Assembly: GCF_042453785.1 (NCBI RefSeq)
Contig: NC_091662.1
Span: forward strand, 687,001-751,000
DNA length: 64,000 bases
From: Malus domestica
Taxonomy: Eukaryota > Streptophyta > Magnoliopsida > Rosales > Rosaceae
Direction of reading: 5' to 3'
Part shown: positions 46,974 to 58,190 of the stretch, piece after piece
Position numbering within the stretch: the stretch's first letter is position 1
How the letters are laid out: the number at the start of each line of letters is the position of its first letter
The notes under the pieces: generated by a model
What the model saw: the letters and a program-made list of their open reading frames with translations, nothing else
Database searches by the model: none
Told to the model about the DNA's origin: nothing
Translations under genes and position numbers: made by a program

Positions 46974-48119
46974 ATGCATCCCAAATTTCAAAATTTCCAA
47001 ATCTTCCTCCAATCTCCCGATCTGCAAATACCAACCCAAACCCTAACCCTATCCCCAATTCAGACCCCAACACTCCGCCACCTCAAGCTCTCAATTTTCT
47101 CCCATGCCCTGCCATCGCTTTACTTCACCCTCAATGGTAAGCCCCTAAACGACTCCACTCCGCTTCTCGATTCTCAAATTACCCCGCTTTCTACTCTAAT
47201 TTTACGGATTAGAGCTCTTGGAGGCGGCGGCGATGGCGGCGCGACGGGGGCAGAGTCTCGCGACTGCTATCTCAAAATGTACGCGGAGAAGAAGCCTGAT
47301 AAGGTCGACCCGAACGAGCAGAGGCTTTCGAAGTGGCTCAATTGCGCGCTGTCGAACGAGCCATTGAAGGAGCCGTGCGTGATGGATTTTCTGGGGAATG
47401 TTTTTAACAAGGAGGCTCTTGTGGAGGCGTTGCTGGGGAAGAAGGTGCCCAAGGCGTTTGGGCATATAAAGGGGTTGAAGGACATGATCAGTATTCATCT
47501 TACCCCAATTACCGGGGCTGAATTCAATCGCCAATCGGTTGCCGGGCCGCGGTTTCAGTGCCCCATTACCGGGGTCGAGTTCAATGGTAAGTGTAAGTTT
47601 GTGGGATTAAAAACTTGCGGGCATGTGTTGAGTTCAAAGGCTATGAAGGAGATAAAGTCGTCGACTTGCCTTGTTTGTCATGTGGGATGTTCGGAGGCGG
47701 ATAAGATTGTGATTAATGGGAATGAAGAGGAAGTTGCGGAGTTGAGGGAGAGGATGGAGGCCGAGAAGGCGAAAGGGAGAGTGAAGAAGGTGAAGAAGAC
47801 CAAAAACGGGGATTCTGGTGTGAATGGAGAGGAAGAAGGTGTGGGTTTGGAGGCCTCCCGGTTGAGTGGTACCAAGCATGGCATTGATGCTAAGGCTGTG
47901 CAGAAGGCTTCGGCAAAGGTAGAGGTAAATGGGAAGGGTGTGAATGGTGGGGCTAATGTGAAGGATGCAAGTAATGGTGGGGCGAAGAGGTTCAAGGCGG
48001 TGGATATGGCCCCTGCTAATGCTACTAAGGAAGTATATGCGTCCATCTTCACGTCGTCAAGGAAGAAGGACTTCAAGGAAACATATTCTTGCAGATCTCT
48101 CCCACTCGGTAGAAACTGA
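46974..48119 (+). CDS. RTF2: RTF2-domain protein (replication termination factor 2 family)
   Basis: An intronless 381-codon frame. The N-terminus (~8-80) is ubiquitin-like (FQIFLQSPDLQIPTQTLTL ... LYFTLNGKPL), then GGGGDGGATGAESRDCYLKMY and PNEQRLSKWLNCALS open the Rtf2 core. A RING-like C2HC2-type zinc region (C196, C207, C215, H217, C232, C235) follows. The C-terminus is Lys-rich and ends KETYSCRSLPLGRN, a family signature. In yeast, Rtf2 acts at stalled forks; the Arabidopsis homologue has been linked to pre-mRNA splicing of intron-retained transcripts and is essential. The start at 46974 gives the full ubiquitin-like fold. An overlapping upstream frame from 46706 is a leader shadow. Likely the syntenic equivalent of At5g58020. 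Confidence 0.93.
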   Translation: MHPKFQNFQIFLQSPDLQIPTQTLTLSPIQTPTLRHLKLSIFSHALPSLYFTLNGKPLNDSTPLLDSQITPLSTLILRIRALGGGGDGGATGAESRDCYLKMYAEKKPDKVDPNEQRLSKWLNCALSNEPLKEPCVMDFLGNVFNKEALVEALLGKKVPKAFGHIKGLKDMISIHLTPITGAEFNRQSVAGPRFQCPITGVEFNGKCKFVGLKTCGHVLSSKAMKEIKSSTCLVCHVGCSEADKIVINGNEEEVAELRERMEAEKAKGRVKKVKKTKNGDSGVNGEEEGVGLEASRLSGTKHGIDAKAVQKASAKVEVNGKGVNGGANVKDASNGGAKRFKAVDMAPANATKEVYASIFTSSRKKDFKETYSCRSLPLGRN

Positions 48120-48523
48120 TTGATGGTAAGGTCTAAGAGAAAGGAATACTGTCTTATTTGTAATGTGAACAAACATATCATTATGAAGACACTTAGACTT
48201 GTTATACACTCTCGTTTGGTATCTTGTTACTTGATAGCGAACATTATTTCCTTGTTGTACAATAACGTTTGTGAAAATGGTAATGGTTCAAATTTTACAG
48301 ATGCTAATATCAAGGTCCATACGTCACATTATTACTTTTCGGAACCTTTGTTCTTATATTGGTAGGATTCCGATATTGGTAGGATCGTGCTATGCTTTTG
48401 TTATTCCTGTAGCTGTAGTATGTAAAGATTTGTATGTTCAAATAGTGTGATCTACCTGAACCCAAATTGTGTTCTGTTTTGGAACCGAAGCATTTAGAAA
48501 TTGAAGAGTTCCTGAGCTGTTCC

Positions 48524-48836
48524 TGTAAGATCCCACATTGCCGAGGGGAGTGATCCTTATATGTATATTCTCATCCCTACCTAGCACGAGGCATTTTGGG
48601 AGCTCACTGGCTTTTGGTTCCATCGGAACTCCGAAGTTAAGCGAGTTTGCGCAAGATCAATCCCATGATGGGACTTGCGCAAGATCAATCCCATGATGGG
48701 TGACCCACTGGGAAGTTGCTCGTGAGTTCTTAGAAACAAAAACCGTGAGGGCGTGATCGGGCCCAAAGCGGACAATATCGTGCTACGGTGGTGGAGCGGG
48801 TCCGGAATGTGGTGGACCCCGGGCCGGGATGTGACA
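48524..48836 (+). mobile_element. Solo LTR of Cassandra (fossil)
   Basis: A single Cassandra LTR starts TGTAAGATCCCACATTG and ends CCGGGATGTGACA, with perfect 5-bp duplications GTTCC at 48519-48523 and 48837-48841. It contains the 5S-derived block (ctccgaagttaagcg ... gatgggtgacc ... gggaagttgctc), with a short internal tandem duplication (gcgcaagatcaatcccatga, twice). There is no primer-binding site or second LTR, so it is the product of LTR-LTR recombination. It lies about 400 bp downstream of RTF2, probably beyond or within its 3' UTR. Confidence 0.92.
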
Positions 48837-49829
48837 GTTCCACGCTGCACCACTTTGCGCCCTTGCTTCCCATGGTAAATGCAATCAATTGTTGGCCATT
48901 TGGGCTGATGGAACTTGGGAGGAGCCTGGAATGAAGTTCATTATAGTGTCTCAGCTGCAAAACTTATAGCGGTCTGTCTTCCGCACTGAGTGAACATTCT
49001 TTGGCTTGTTAATAACAACTCTTTTTAGTGACCCCTGAGAAGAAAGTAACACGAGGGCCGACCTTCTGGTTTAGTTTGCAGAGGATAAAAGTATCAGTTC
49101 TTCCTTAGACAGGGTGAGGTTTTACTTGAGATTGTGAGCATGTCAGCCAAGTGTTTATCTTTTGTTGCCAAATTTTCGTTTCAGATGAGGAGAAAATCTG
49201 CGAATTTCAATTACTAATGATTAATGAAATAGTCTGTTATTCTATTTGGCTTTTCAAAACACAGAACAAAAAGAAAGGTCGGTCTATCGGCCTTTCAATC
49301 ACCATCTCAGAACCAAATTTTCTTCCCCATCCACGGATTAGATGCCATTGACTGCAGGTTACATGCTCAGATTTTCATAGAAAGCGATAATTTTTACCTC
49401 GTTAGAATTTAATGCCGTCTTCAATTTTGGGCTAAATTTTTTTAAATTTTATTCCGAACTACATATACTTTTAATTTGTGCCGATGTCCCTTGACTTTAG
49501 TTTACTCGTGTGCAATAGTACAAGTTACTACTAAAATTGGAAAAAAAGTTAACGGCCTGAAAGACATGGAAACGAATTGAGAGGTTAATGGGACTCGAGT
49601 AGAACCTACACCACGAGCTTTCTTGGTCCCTCGGCACGGTTGAGATTCCAGAGTGCATCACGAGCACAAACAAAGGGCGCGATTGAGCATCTCATCGGAG
49701 GGAAAGTGAAATAAGGTCCACAATTCATGGGACATTGTTGCAAAGGGGCGATTGAGCATCTCACCGGAGGGCAAAGTAAAACGAGGTCCGCAACTCACAG
49801 GACATTGTTAAAAGGTGAAAAGAAAAATA
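48837..49829. other. Spacer between solo LTR and MITE
   Basis: No gene is supported. Near 49670-49810 there is a short duplication (ggcgcgattgagcatctca / ggggcgattgagcatctca, each followed by an aaaccgaggtccgcaac-like phrase), period about 68. Confidence 0.45.
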
Positions 49830-50235
49830 GAAAACTAATGAAAGGTTTGAATTTTAATAATAAAGATAAAATAAAGAGATTTGGATTCTCATAAGATCCT
49901 GGATCCTAAGGATCAACATACATGGATCATTGATAAAAAATCATGCGGTCTCAATTAAAAGTTTTTCATATTTTTAAAGTAAAACAGTCTCATTTTGCGT
50001 GAAAAATATAAAAAATGAAAAAATTACGGCCGCACGATTTTTGATCAACAATCCACGTGCATTGATCCCTAGGACCCTAGGATTCCTAGTGATGGGATCC
50101 GGCGAGGATCCAAATTCAAAATAAAGGGTAAAATAAATAGTATTATGATTGATATTTTAGTATAAAAATATGATTTTTTGTTAAAATAAACAATACTGTT
50201 TTTTTGTTAAAATAAATTGTACCAGAAATTTTTCG
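49830..50235 (-). repeat. Dispersed repeat copy, split by a MITE
   Basis: The parts 49830-49876 and 50118-50235 together match one reverse-oriented copy of the gttaaa/gaacagtacc repeat. The MITE at 49877-50117 interrupts it, with the 9-bp duplication lying inside the repeat. Confidence 0.7.
49877..50117. mobile_element. Mutator-like MITE, 241 bp, 9-bp TSD
   Basis: The left end reads agatttggattctc and the right end gaggatccaaattc, which are inverted. Identical 9-mers AAAATAAAG flank it at 49868-49876 and 50118-50126. The interior is partly palindromic around aagatcctggatcctaagg. The ends resemble those of the element at 60300. It inserted into the dispersed repeat. Confidence 0.8.
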
Positions 50236-50630
50236 TCCGAAAGAAAAAAGGCTCCGAGAAATGTTGTGTATTTAAGAACCCACCTCCCGAGGGATTACTG
50301 GTTCATCGTCACCAACCTCACTAGCTATTCCTTGCTGTTACAATGTGAGCAAGGGAGGCTTACAGCGATTTCTCTCACCTCACCAAAACGACTTTAAAAA
50401 CAAAACCATTTTATTTTTAGCTTTCCATTCCCTTTTTCTATAAAATAACCATCTCCCTTTTCCATCAAAACCCTCGTTTTTTCTCCCCCAAAACCCCCTA
50501 ATTTTCCCGAGAAAATAATCGATTTCTCGGAGAAAATCCCCCCCCCCTCCATCTTGTTGCCCGCCCGTCCCGACCCGTCATTTCTCAATCCGAAAACGAG
50601 AAGAGAATTCCGGAGTCGTTGATTCTTGAG

Positions 50631-50769
50631 GTGAGTTATCGTACCTTTGATTTCTGGTATGATTTCTAGGTTTTGGATGATTGGATACATGGGTTTTGAT
50701 AAAGTATGAATTTTGAGATGTGGGTTGTTCTTGTGTCCTGATATGGGTTGTGGGTTTCTTGGTTTTGCA
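50631..50769 (+). other. 5' UTR intron of CAF1
   Basis: The donor CTTGAG|GTGAGTTATC and acceptor TTTTGCAG|ATTCTATGG frame a 139-bp intron wholly upstream of the CAF1 start. This explains why the frame seems to run open upstream of the real ATG. Confidence 0.6.
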
Positions 50770-50838
50770 GATTCTATGGTTTTTGCTCTTTTGGGTCTTG
50801 TTATTTGCTTCAATTTGTGTTGTTATTGCCCGAAGAAA

Positions 50839-51663
50839 ATGTCTAGTTTTCCGAATAGAGATTCGATTCACATTAGGGAAGTTTGGAGCGATAATCTTGA
50901 GGAGGAGTTTAAATTGATTCGCAAAGTTGTAGAGGAATACCGATATGTAGCAATGGACACAGAGTTTCCCGGTATTGTTTTGAGGCCTGTAGGGACTTTC
51001 AAGGACAGTTATGATTATCACTATCAAACCCTTAAGGCCAATGTGGACCTCTTGAAGTTGATACAGTTGGGTCTCACATTTTCTGATGAGAAAGGGAACC
51101 TTCCGACCTGTGGAACCGACAAGCACTGTGTGTGGCAATTCAATTTCCGCGACTTCAACCCCAACGAGGATGTGTATGCTAGTGACTCGATAGAGTTACT
51201 GTCCCAGAGCGGTATGGATTTTGTGAAGAACAATGAGAAGGGTGTTGATGCTAGTAAGTTCACCGAGCTACTAATGACATCCGGAGTTGTGCTGTCTGAT
51301 AATGTGGTTTGGGTGACATTCCATAGTGGGTATGATTTTGGGTACTTGCTCAAGCTGCTTACAGGCCAAAGCCTCCCGAACACGCAGGCGGGGTTCTTTA
51401 AAATGATCAAGATGTATTTTCCTACAGTTTATGATATCAAGCATCTGATGAGGTTCTGCAACAGCCTTCATGGTGGGTTGAACAAACTCGCGGAGCTGTT
51501 AGATGTTGAGAGAATTGGCATCTCCCACCAAGCTGGTTCGGATAGTTTGCTAACATGCAGTACGTTCATGAAACTGAAAGAGACCTACTTTGATGGGTCT
51601 CCTGACAAATATGCTGGTGTTTTATATGGTCTTGGTGTTGAGAATGGACCTAGTTCTCCTTGA
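50839..51663 (+). CDS. CAF1: CCR4-NOT deadenylase subunit CAF1
   Basis: An intronless gene of 274 residues, the usual plant CAF1 length. It is a DEDDh-class 3' exoribonuclease that shortens poly(A) tails within CCR4-NOT. Catalytic residues are visible: D40 and E42 in AMDTEFPG, D166 in [13 protein letters not shown]230 and D235 in [11 protein letters not shown]. The frame stays open 42 codons upstream, but those codons fall in a 5' UTR intron (50631-50769) and a Cys-rich unlikely peptide. The ATG at 50839 ([16 protein letters not shown]) matches the family start. Plant CAF1 genes are often stress-induced. An AATAAA lies 15 bases after the stop (51679). Confidence 0.95.
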   Translation: MSSFPNRDSIHIREVWSDNLEEEFKLIRKVVEEYRYVAMDTEFPGIVLRPVGTFKDSYDYHYQTLKANVDLLKLIQLGLTFSDEKGNLPTCGTDKHCVWQFNFRDFNPNEDVYASDSIELLSQSGMDFVKNNEKGVDASKFTELLMTSGVVLSDNVVWVTFHSGYDFGYLLKLLTGQSLPNTQAGFFKMIKMYFPTVYDIKHLMRFCNSLHGGLNKLAELLDVERIGISHQAGSDSLLTCSTFMKLKETYFDGSPDKYAGVLYGLGVENGPSSP

Positions 51664-52393
51664 AAAGAAAAAGTAATATCAATAAAAATAAAAAAGATTT
51701 GGTAGACTACATCTCGGTGCCTGTTTCTATCTCTTTCCATGCTCATCTTTTATCGTTTTACTTCTTCTTCCTCTTCAAGATGTTCATTGCCGTGCGTAGG
51801 TTTGCACATTATGCCTCTGTTTTCCTCAATATCTTCCCTTCAACTCTACAATCCCTTTTTGTGTGATGAAAACGAAGACGATTGGTACTTTTAGTGCTCA
51901 TGAACCTTGTTTTCGCGACTCTTTTCCCCTTTCTTTCGAGTTGTTTTTAAGAATCAGATGAAGCCCTGCACTATTATGTTCTGTGGTTTCTGCAATTCGC
52001 TTCATGGGTCTCTTGCAACCTCAAAACATGAGATTCTTTCAGGTCATTTGATTTTCCTTGACCAGAACAGGCGAGCGTCCGGCGGTATGCTCGCCTAGTA
52101 CTTGTGTGAGACATCTCTCTTAGAACTCTATACACAGAGCTGGTTGCCTTGTTTTGTGTTTATGATTTCGTCGAAGCGTTGTATGTTACAGTTCCACACA
52201 TCACCTTGGTCCGTTATGTTTTTTGCACGGATTGTTTGTCCGGGTCAGAAAACGTATTATATCTCCGGTCGGAGAACATATATTAGACAGAACTTGTATT
52301 GTTAGGTCTAAGAGCACACAGTTCAGAGAGAAGACTTTAAGGTTGTTTGAAAACATTAAACAAAATACCAATGGTCTTAATCAAGTAAAAGCA
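51664..52393. other. CAF1 3' UTR and spacer to MED22
   Basis: No gene is seen. The T-rich start is CAF1 3' UTR; a short echo of a CAF1 segment (tctgcaattcgcttcatggg at 51986) resembles the CAF1 phrase ttctgcaacagccttcatgg at 51454. Confidence 0.4.
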
Positions 52394-52682
52394 TTACACT
52401 AGTTTCCACTGTAAATGCCAAGCTCGTGGCTGCACGTTTTGAGCAGTCCTCAGCGGGGAAGAGTAGTAATGGGGTTCGAGCTCCTTCAGGCTACCAGCTG
52501 CCTCCTCCCCGATTCTAGCCAACATGCGGGAAGTGTTCTTGGCTTGCTGGTTGAATTCCACAATTCTTTTCTCTACGTGGTCATCGAGGGAGGCAAACCC
52601 TGAAAATATTGCCGTCTGTTTCAACTCCGAGACTTAAGTAGAGAATCGGCTGCCTGGACCTGTGGTCATAGATTTATATGTA

Positions 52683-53282
52683 AACAACCAAAGAACTCAG
52701 ACAGAAATCAACTGGGAAACATAAACACGTCAAAGACAGAGTCTTGGAAATCAAGTTTGCATTACCCCAGAGTTCAACTGACAAGGCCGGACAGAGTGTA
52801 AACCGAATTTCCATCACAAACACGATCCTAACTCATTAACCAAGACGAAGAGCAACCATTCCGTTTGTCAATCTATAAGGAAATTGATTTATAAAACAGA
52901 GAATGTGTGTCGAGTTTGTGCTCCGTCATGCTTGAGCGAGCGACCCAAATAAGCATGAAAATGAAACATCTTTCGGGTGGAGAACAACCAAAGAACTCAA
53001 AGACAGAAATCGACTGGGAAACATAAACATGTCAAAGACAGAGTCTTGGAAAACAAGCTTGCATTACCCTAAAGTTCGACTGACAAGGCTGGACAAAGTG
53101 TAAACCGAATTTCCATCACAAACATGATCCTAACTCATTAACCAAGACGAAGAGCAACCTTTCCATTTGTCAATCTGTAAGGAAATTGATTTATAAAACA
53201 AAGAATGTGTGTCGAGTTTGTGCTCCGTCATGCTTGAGTGAGCGACCCAAATAATGAAAATGAAACATCTTTCGGGTGGAGA
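52683..53282. repeat. 300-bp tandem duplication in the MED22 intron
   Basis: Units 52683-52982 and 52983-53282 begin aacaaccaaagaactca and end catctttcgggtggaga. They look about 95% identical, with small indels. A third start (aacaacc) follows at 53283 and diverges. Confidence 0.9.
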
Positions 53283-53427
53283 ACAACCGGCGGTTCCCCC
53301 ATAAGGCCGGTGAACGCAGTTTGTCCTCCCCCTACATGTTCCTATACAGGAATTTATACAATGTTCATTGTGCAGGAATTTATACAATGTTCATTGTGCC
53401 GGGAATTAAATTTTCTGGATCCGCCAC
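53283..53427. mobile_element. Fragment with a Mutator-like terminus
   Basis: The right end tctggatccgccact (53413-53427) is identical to the right end of the 12723-13217 element. A 27-bp direct repeat (aggaatttatacaatgttca twice) lies just inside. I could not find the left end or a target duplication, so it is a remnant. Confidence 0.45.
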
Positions 53428-54133
53428 TTCTGAACAATGAATACATTGAATAGCAGCCGATAGTAAATCGGGTTTAGCATTGCAAACGAAACAACACATT
53501 CAGATTCCAAGTTGTAAATTAATCTATGAGCACACGATTAAGAGGTAACTAAAAGTGATTAGCTGAACAATTATGGTAATTGAATTGTAAGCAGAGAGGA
53601 AGGGAAGGTAAAGGATTCACCATTCGAGCAGCACGCATCTCCATCATGAAAGCTTCCTGAGAGTTTCTGATAGGAGGATCATTCACCTGCAATTACACAC
53701 CCCCAAACCAAAATTACAAATTCTTAGAAATTATGATTTCAAAATTCAATTGTGAGAGAGAGAGGGAGACAGATGCACTCTGGAGACGTTGACGAGGTGG
53801 CTGAAATTGTCGACGATGTTGGCGATGTCGGTCTCCACTCTCTGCAGCAGTGCCTTCTGCTTCTGAGCTGCCGCCACCGCAGCAGCCGCGGTCGGCCCGC
53901 TCCCCGCGCCTCCCAAACCTCCTCCTCCTGATGTTGCACCTCCGCCCTTGTTCATATTCTTCTGAATGCTCATCATGGGTCCCATACGGAAGTGAGTTTT
54001 TCACTTCTCATAGGAAAGTTGATTTTTTTTTGTAATTAATTAATTTATTTATTTATTTTTGTAAACTAGGAAAGTTGAATGCTTTGCCATCGAAATTTGG
54101 GATTTTTTGGGTTGAAAATGAGAAATTGTTAAT

Positions 54134-54492
54134 TGTGACGAGAATATAAGTGGTACATCACGTGTTTTTATACAAGTGATGAAAAATTTTATTTTTTAAT
54201 TTATTAACATTTTAGCACACATATTCTACTATTGGTATAGTGACACGTGATGTACCACCTCGTGTTCCAGTTACACTGAAAAATCTCTCGTAAAAAAGAC
54301 TCCAGATTTTATGTTGTTTAGGAGAAGAGATTTCTCAATGTAATTGAAACACAGGATGGTACATTATATGTCGCTATACCAATGGTGAAATATGTGTAAT
54401 AAACAGTTAATAACTTAAAAAAATACAATTTCTCATCACTTATATAAAAATACATAATGTATCACTCATGTTCCCGTCACAATAAAAAAGTT
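54134..54492. mobile_element. Two MITE copies in inverted orientation
   Basis: Copy 1 (54134-54292) runs from ttgtgacgagaatata to ttacactgaaaaatctctcg. Copy 2 (~54318-54492) is the same family reversed, from gagatttctcaatgtaattg to atgttcccgtcacaat. Together they make a ~360-bp imperfect palindrome. A third copy lies in the bHLH intron at 20625. Superfamily not determined; no clear TSD seen. Confidence 0.75.
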
Positions 54493-54562
54493 CTTTTTTA
54501 GGAGAAACAAGAGGCCTGCTTCATATGCCACTTTGTCTTTGTCTCCCCCTTTTTTATTTATG

Positions 54563-54758
54563 GGAACATGATCCTTGCTGAGGATGGGGACCGGAGCCTG
54601 CTAAGCAACCCATCTGAGCCCTTGAAATTTGATCCAACAGCTGTAATTATTATAACTTTTAAAGGCCCCCTATTTATAGCCGTTTGATTAAATTTCAAGG
54701 GTCCAGATGGGCTGCTCAACAGGCTCCGGTCCCCATGCTCAAGAGGGGATCCGGTTCC
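54563..54758. mobile_element. Mutator-like MITE, 196 bp, 9-bp TSD
   Basis: It is almost wholly an inverted repeat: gaccggagcctgctaagcaa pairs with ttgagc...aggctccggtcc. The centre (tgtaattattataacttt then aaggccccctatttatag) is shared with the element at 60300. Flanks TTATTTATG (54554-54562) and TAATTTATG (54759-54767) agree at 8 of 9. Confidence 0.85.
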
Positions 54759-54767
54759 TAATTTATG

Positions 54768-55927
54768 TACCATAAATGGCAGATATAAGAACTTGATATA
54801 TAGACACAGTTGCTTCAATCACACTAATACAATCACACAAAAACTCAAAACTGGATGGTCAAGACAAAATTGAAATTACACCATTAAACTGGGGGCATTT
54901 TCAAAAGTACATTGTGCTTATGAACAATGTTTCAGTTGATTTTCAGTTTTAGTATATATTAAAAAATTTCATATTGCCGGGAACATGGTCCGATATTACA
55001 TTTTGGTGTTTCCGACAGTTTGGTTAAGGGTCTGCTCTTGTAGGAAGCTTGATTTTTTATCAAAAAATACTTAAAATGCTTTATGAATTATGAACAAATG
55101 TTTGAAAGTGTTTATAAAAAATATATAATGAGTACCTCATTAGAGAACGATTCTACAATCCATAAATGTTTTTAAGTTTCTCTACTATTATGTAGTAGAA
55201 AACGAATTTGACATAAAGAAACACTATATTTCACATCTTTCTCTCTAAACGAGATCTCAAATCCAGTAAAGGTTTCATTCCATTGTTGACAAACGTTTTT
55301 AAGGTTTTTAGCCCTTCCGGGATAACGATGGTATTGGTAATTGTTTCTCCTTTGCAATTAGGTAAATTTTAAAGAAAACTAACAAAAAATTCAAAAAAAA
55401 CCTTAATTTTAATGAAAAATGACAAATAAGGTGCATTAAATAGTACCAGAAAAAGATAAAAGCGTAGTTTTTCGTTAAAAGTGAACAATACCGGAAGTTT
55501 TTCGTTAAAACTCCCTTTTTAAGTAAGGACCCGGCCACACGACATAACCAACTAACATAACCCAAATTTACAACGGAGTATGTCTCAAAGCCTCACGAGG
55601 GGATAAAATGAGGCTTCTTTTAAGCACAAGCCTGTCGTTCTTTCGAGTTTCTATAAACAACATAATCTTCAGTAATTAAGTGTTGTTCATTTTTCTACTT
55701 CTCTCCTTGTCAAGATAAAACCACACTTACCAAATTGTAGCTACTTTCAAATCATCATTGTGCCATAGCTTACACAGTGAATTAACCAATGTGTGAATCC
55801 GAATTCCCGCAAGTTTAGAGGTGCGAATTTCATTAGCTCGACAATCCATCTGTAAGTCCCCGCCTTCTTCGTTGGATTACAGAGAAGCGCTGGGAAAACT
55901 AACAATGAGATGACCGTGCCACGAACA
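54768..55927. other. Spacer downstream of TRAPPC5
   Basis: No gene is seen. A reverse copy of the dispersed gttaaa/gaacagtacc repeat lies at about 55352-55518. The last few hundred bases are probably TRAPPC5 3' UTR and flank. Confidence 0.45.
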
Positions 55928-58190
55928 TCAACCTAACCTTGCTTCTCTTCGTAGTACCTTGCAGAGGAAAGAAAATCGACAAGATTATAATACCAAGACA
56001 AATGAAACATCATGGCGGAAAACAAAAGATAGTCACCTCTTCGGCAAATTTTATCAAGATGGTTGTTCGAGGTCGTTGCTGTCCCTCCACTGGTACAAAA
56101 TGAGCTGTTACCACAGCTGGAAAACCAGCGCCGTCCAAAACACCCTTCATTGGGAAACGAAAGGCCAATCAGACAATAGAAGCACCGGATGTTTCAATTA
56201 ACAAGCAAGAAAGTGTCGTCGCACTTACCCTTACAATTCCGGCAACAAATGCTCCACAATTAAAGGTTCCCATGTCTTTTGGAATCGAAATAAAACTACA
56301 ATTCAAAAATGGTGTATTAGTTGGTCATCAACCAAACCTGACGGATCCAGCTAATTGAAACAGTAGTAGAAGTAAACTCATTAATGCAGAAACTGTTACC
56401 GGTTCACAAGGAGCTCCTTCTCACTAATCATGTACTCATCTTCATGTTCAGTGCCTTTCTCAAGGGAATCAGCTACCTAATTTTCAGGCACCGAGAAGCA
56501 GTTAACATAGTTCCTAATTTAAGTACATTGTGCTCTATTCAGCCATAAAGCCCTAAACATGCAAAACGATAAAGAAGCCAAAGCAAAAGCACTCACCTTT
56601 CCAAATAACACCTTCCAAACAGTGCTATGCACAAAAGACAGGATTCCCAACAACCGCGTCTCCCTTCTGTTTCCCTGTGGCATCAAAGAACCATTAATAT
56701 AGCAGTAAGCATCCATGCAGTCTCACTCACTACAGCCGGAGATAGATACAAACCCATCAGCACGTATAACTTGTTATGAATTTGGACCATTAGGATAACA
56801 TTTTATCAAAATTCCAATATAATGAGCACAGTGCATTGTTATGTGTAATTTCTTCTGCCTAGGGATTAGTTTATAACCACAACTAAAAACATATGTTGTA
56901 TAAGTTCGGTTTGCAACTATGTTGTAACAATGTAGTTAACACTCAAAGAATCAATTGTTTACAAAGACTAAAACTACATATTCAGTAATCGTTAGCTCCT
57001 CACACTTGCCAACTTATAGATAGAGAATGTGTTATAAACCAAAGATACTGATATCTGTTTTTTACTTCTCACTTACTGCCAAATGAAGCAACGGTTTCTG
57101 AATATCGTGATTACAAAAATAATAGTTAGGGATATTCCTGCTCAACAACAAGTCATACCTTTTCCCGATGGCAAAGAAGCTCCAGAACTCGAGCCCCTAC
57201 AGCATATCCTGCATCCTCCAGCCTGCTCCAGTTTACATAAAATATTATTGAAACTTTGGTTTCTAACACTCACATATTAGAATTTCAATATAAGTCAATG
57301 GAGAGCTGAAAGGAAAGAAATTGTATTTGCTAATAGAATTATTCTGCCACAACGCCTCAAGACCCTTTTTTTTGGTTCTAACTCGCTTCAATTTTCCAAA
57401 CCACCTCTGATTTTGCTAGGTTGCAGAAGAAACTCACAATATCAAGCAAACAAACGATCCTAGGTGATAACGTTTTATCATTCACTTACCGCCTAAAGTT
57501 GCACACCAGCTAACCTAAGTGAGCTCACAAGTTCATTTTCGGACGAAAGAGTAAACTGTCCTTATAACATATCAAATAACCATTTCTATTCATATTGTAC
57601 TACGATTTCACCTTTTCCTTAGGAAACAAATTTGAATGCGCATGATGAGCACTTAACAACGTAATCGAAATGGTAGTAATTTCAATCACCTTCGTTCTAA
57701 CTCAGCTATGTTGTCAACCTGCGTCTGGTTGTACTGCACAAGCTCCGAAAACAAGAACGCAAACGCACTCAAACTGACCTGAAAAAAACATCAAATGCCA
57801 AAATCAGCAAAAAACCACAAACCCAAGTAAGTGAACAACCTGAATCAAATTGCCCATATCACAATTAACGCAGAATTCAACAAACGAAAACGATCCATGT
57901 GCTCAGAACTCGGATTCGAGGTCAATCGAGCATAAATTTGCAGCATAACAGTTCGAAATGCACGAAATTTAAAAACTTTATTAGAGATTGCAATTCTAAT
58001 TCCCCCAAATCACAGAACCCAACACCCAGAAATCCAATAAAATGTTGCCATATGTTGAAGATTGAGGTAATCCGATCAAACATATAGCATAAACTAGAGA
58101 GAGAGAGAGAGAGAGGACCTCTTGTTTGCCCTTGCTGAGGGGCTTGTCGAGGACATTGGAGTACTGCTTGATCTTCCCTGCTCCAATCAT
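55928..58190 (-). CDS. TRAPPC5: TRAPP complex subunit TRAPPC5 / TRS31
   Basis: Eight exons in gene order (58190-58119, 57778-57690, 57222-57159, 56674-56597, 56476-56400, 56295-56229, 56144-56037, 55957-55928) join with GT-AG borders to 194 residues, the normal family length. The protein is a core subunit of the TRAPP tethering/Rab-GEF complexes at the ER-Golgi and TGN. Family-typical stretches are KIKQYSNVLDKPLSKGKQEV, SELVQYNQTQVDNIAELERR, ARVLELLCHREKGNRRETRLL, SIPKDMGTFNCGAFVAGIVRG and the end VLRREARLG. The last exon is only ten codons. A GA/CT microsatellite lies just inside intron 1, so the exon-1 frame reads on into LSLSLS if the intron is missed. Probably the equivalent of At5g58030. 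Confidence 0.95.
58095..58115. repeat. (GA)n microsatellite at the TRAPPC5 intron 1 donor
   Basis: About ten GA units lie directly after the donor GAG|GTCC on the gene's strand, where they read as CT repeats. Confidence 0.9.

Larger units (their letters stand above)
52394..53955 (-). pseudogene. MED22: MED22 (Mediator head subunit 22) copy with frameshifted last exon
   Basis: Exon 1 (53955-53779; 59 codons, [11 protein letters not shown] ... [20 protein letters not shown]) and exon 2 (53686-53621; [19 protein letters not shown]) are intact and match plant MED22, a Mediator head subunit (Surf5 family). Exon 3 begins at 52659 with VQAADSLLK, but where the family has LVSELK four bases are missing (AAGTC-TCGGAG), giving a stop three codons later. 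The rest of the exon is still readable in another frame ([19 protein letters not shown] ... [11 protein letters not shown]), ending in an unusual tail ([11 protein letters not shown]). The last intron holds a 300-bp tandem duplication and insertion debris. Either this is a decaying duplicate or the indel is an assembly error. A truncated ~91-residue product is also conceivable. Confidence 0.75.

Noticed and set aside
50713-50838. 42-residue N-terminal extension of CAF1
   Set aside because: Most of it falls in a 5' UTR intron with good borders, and the family starts at MSSFPNRD-like sequence.
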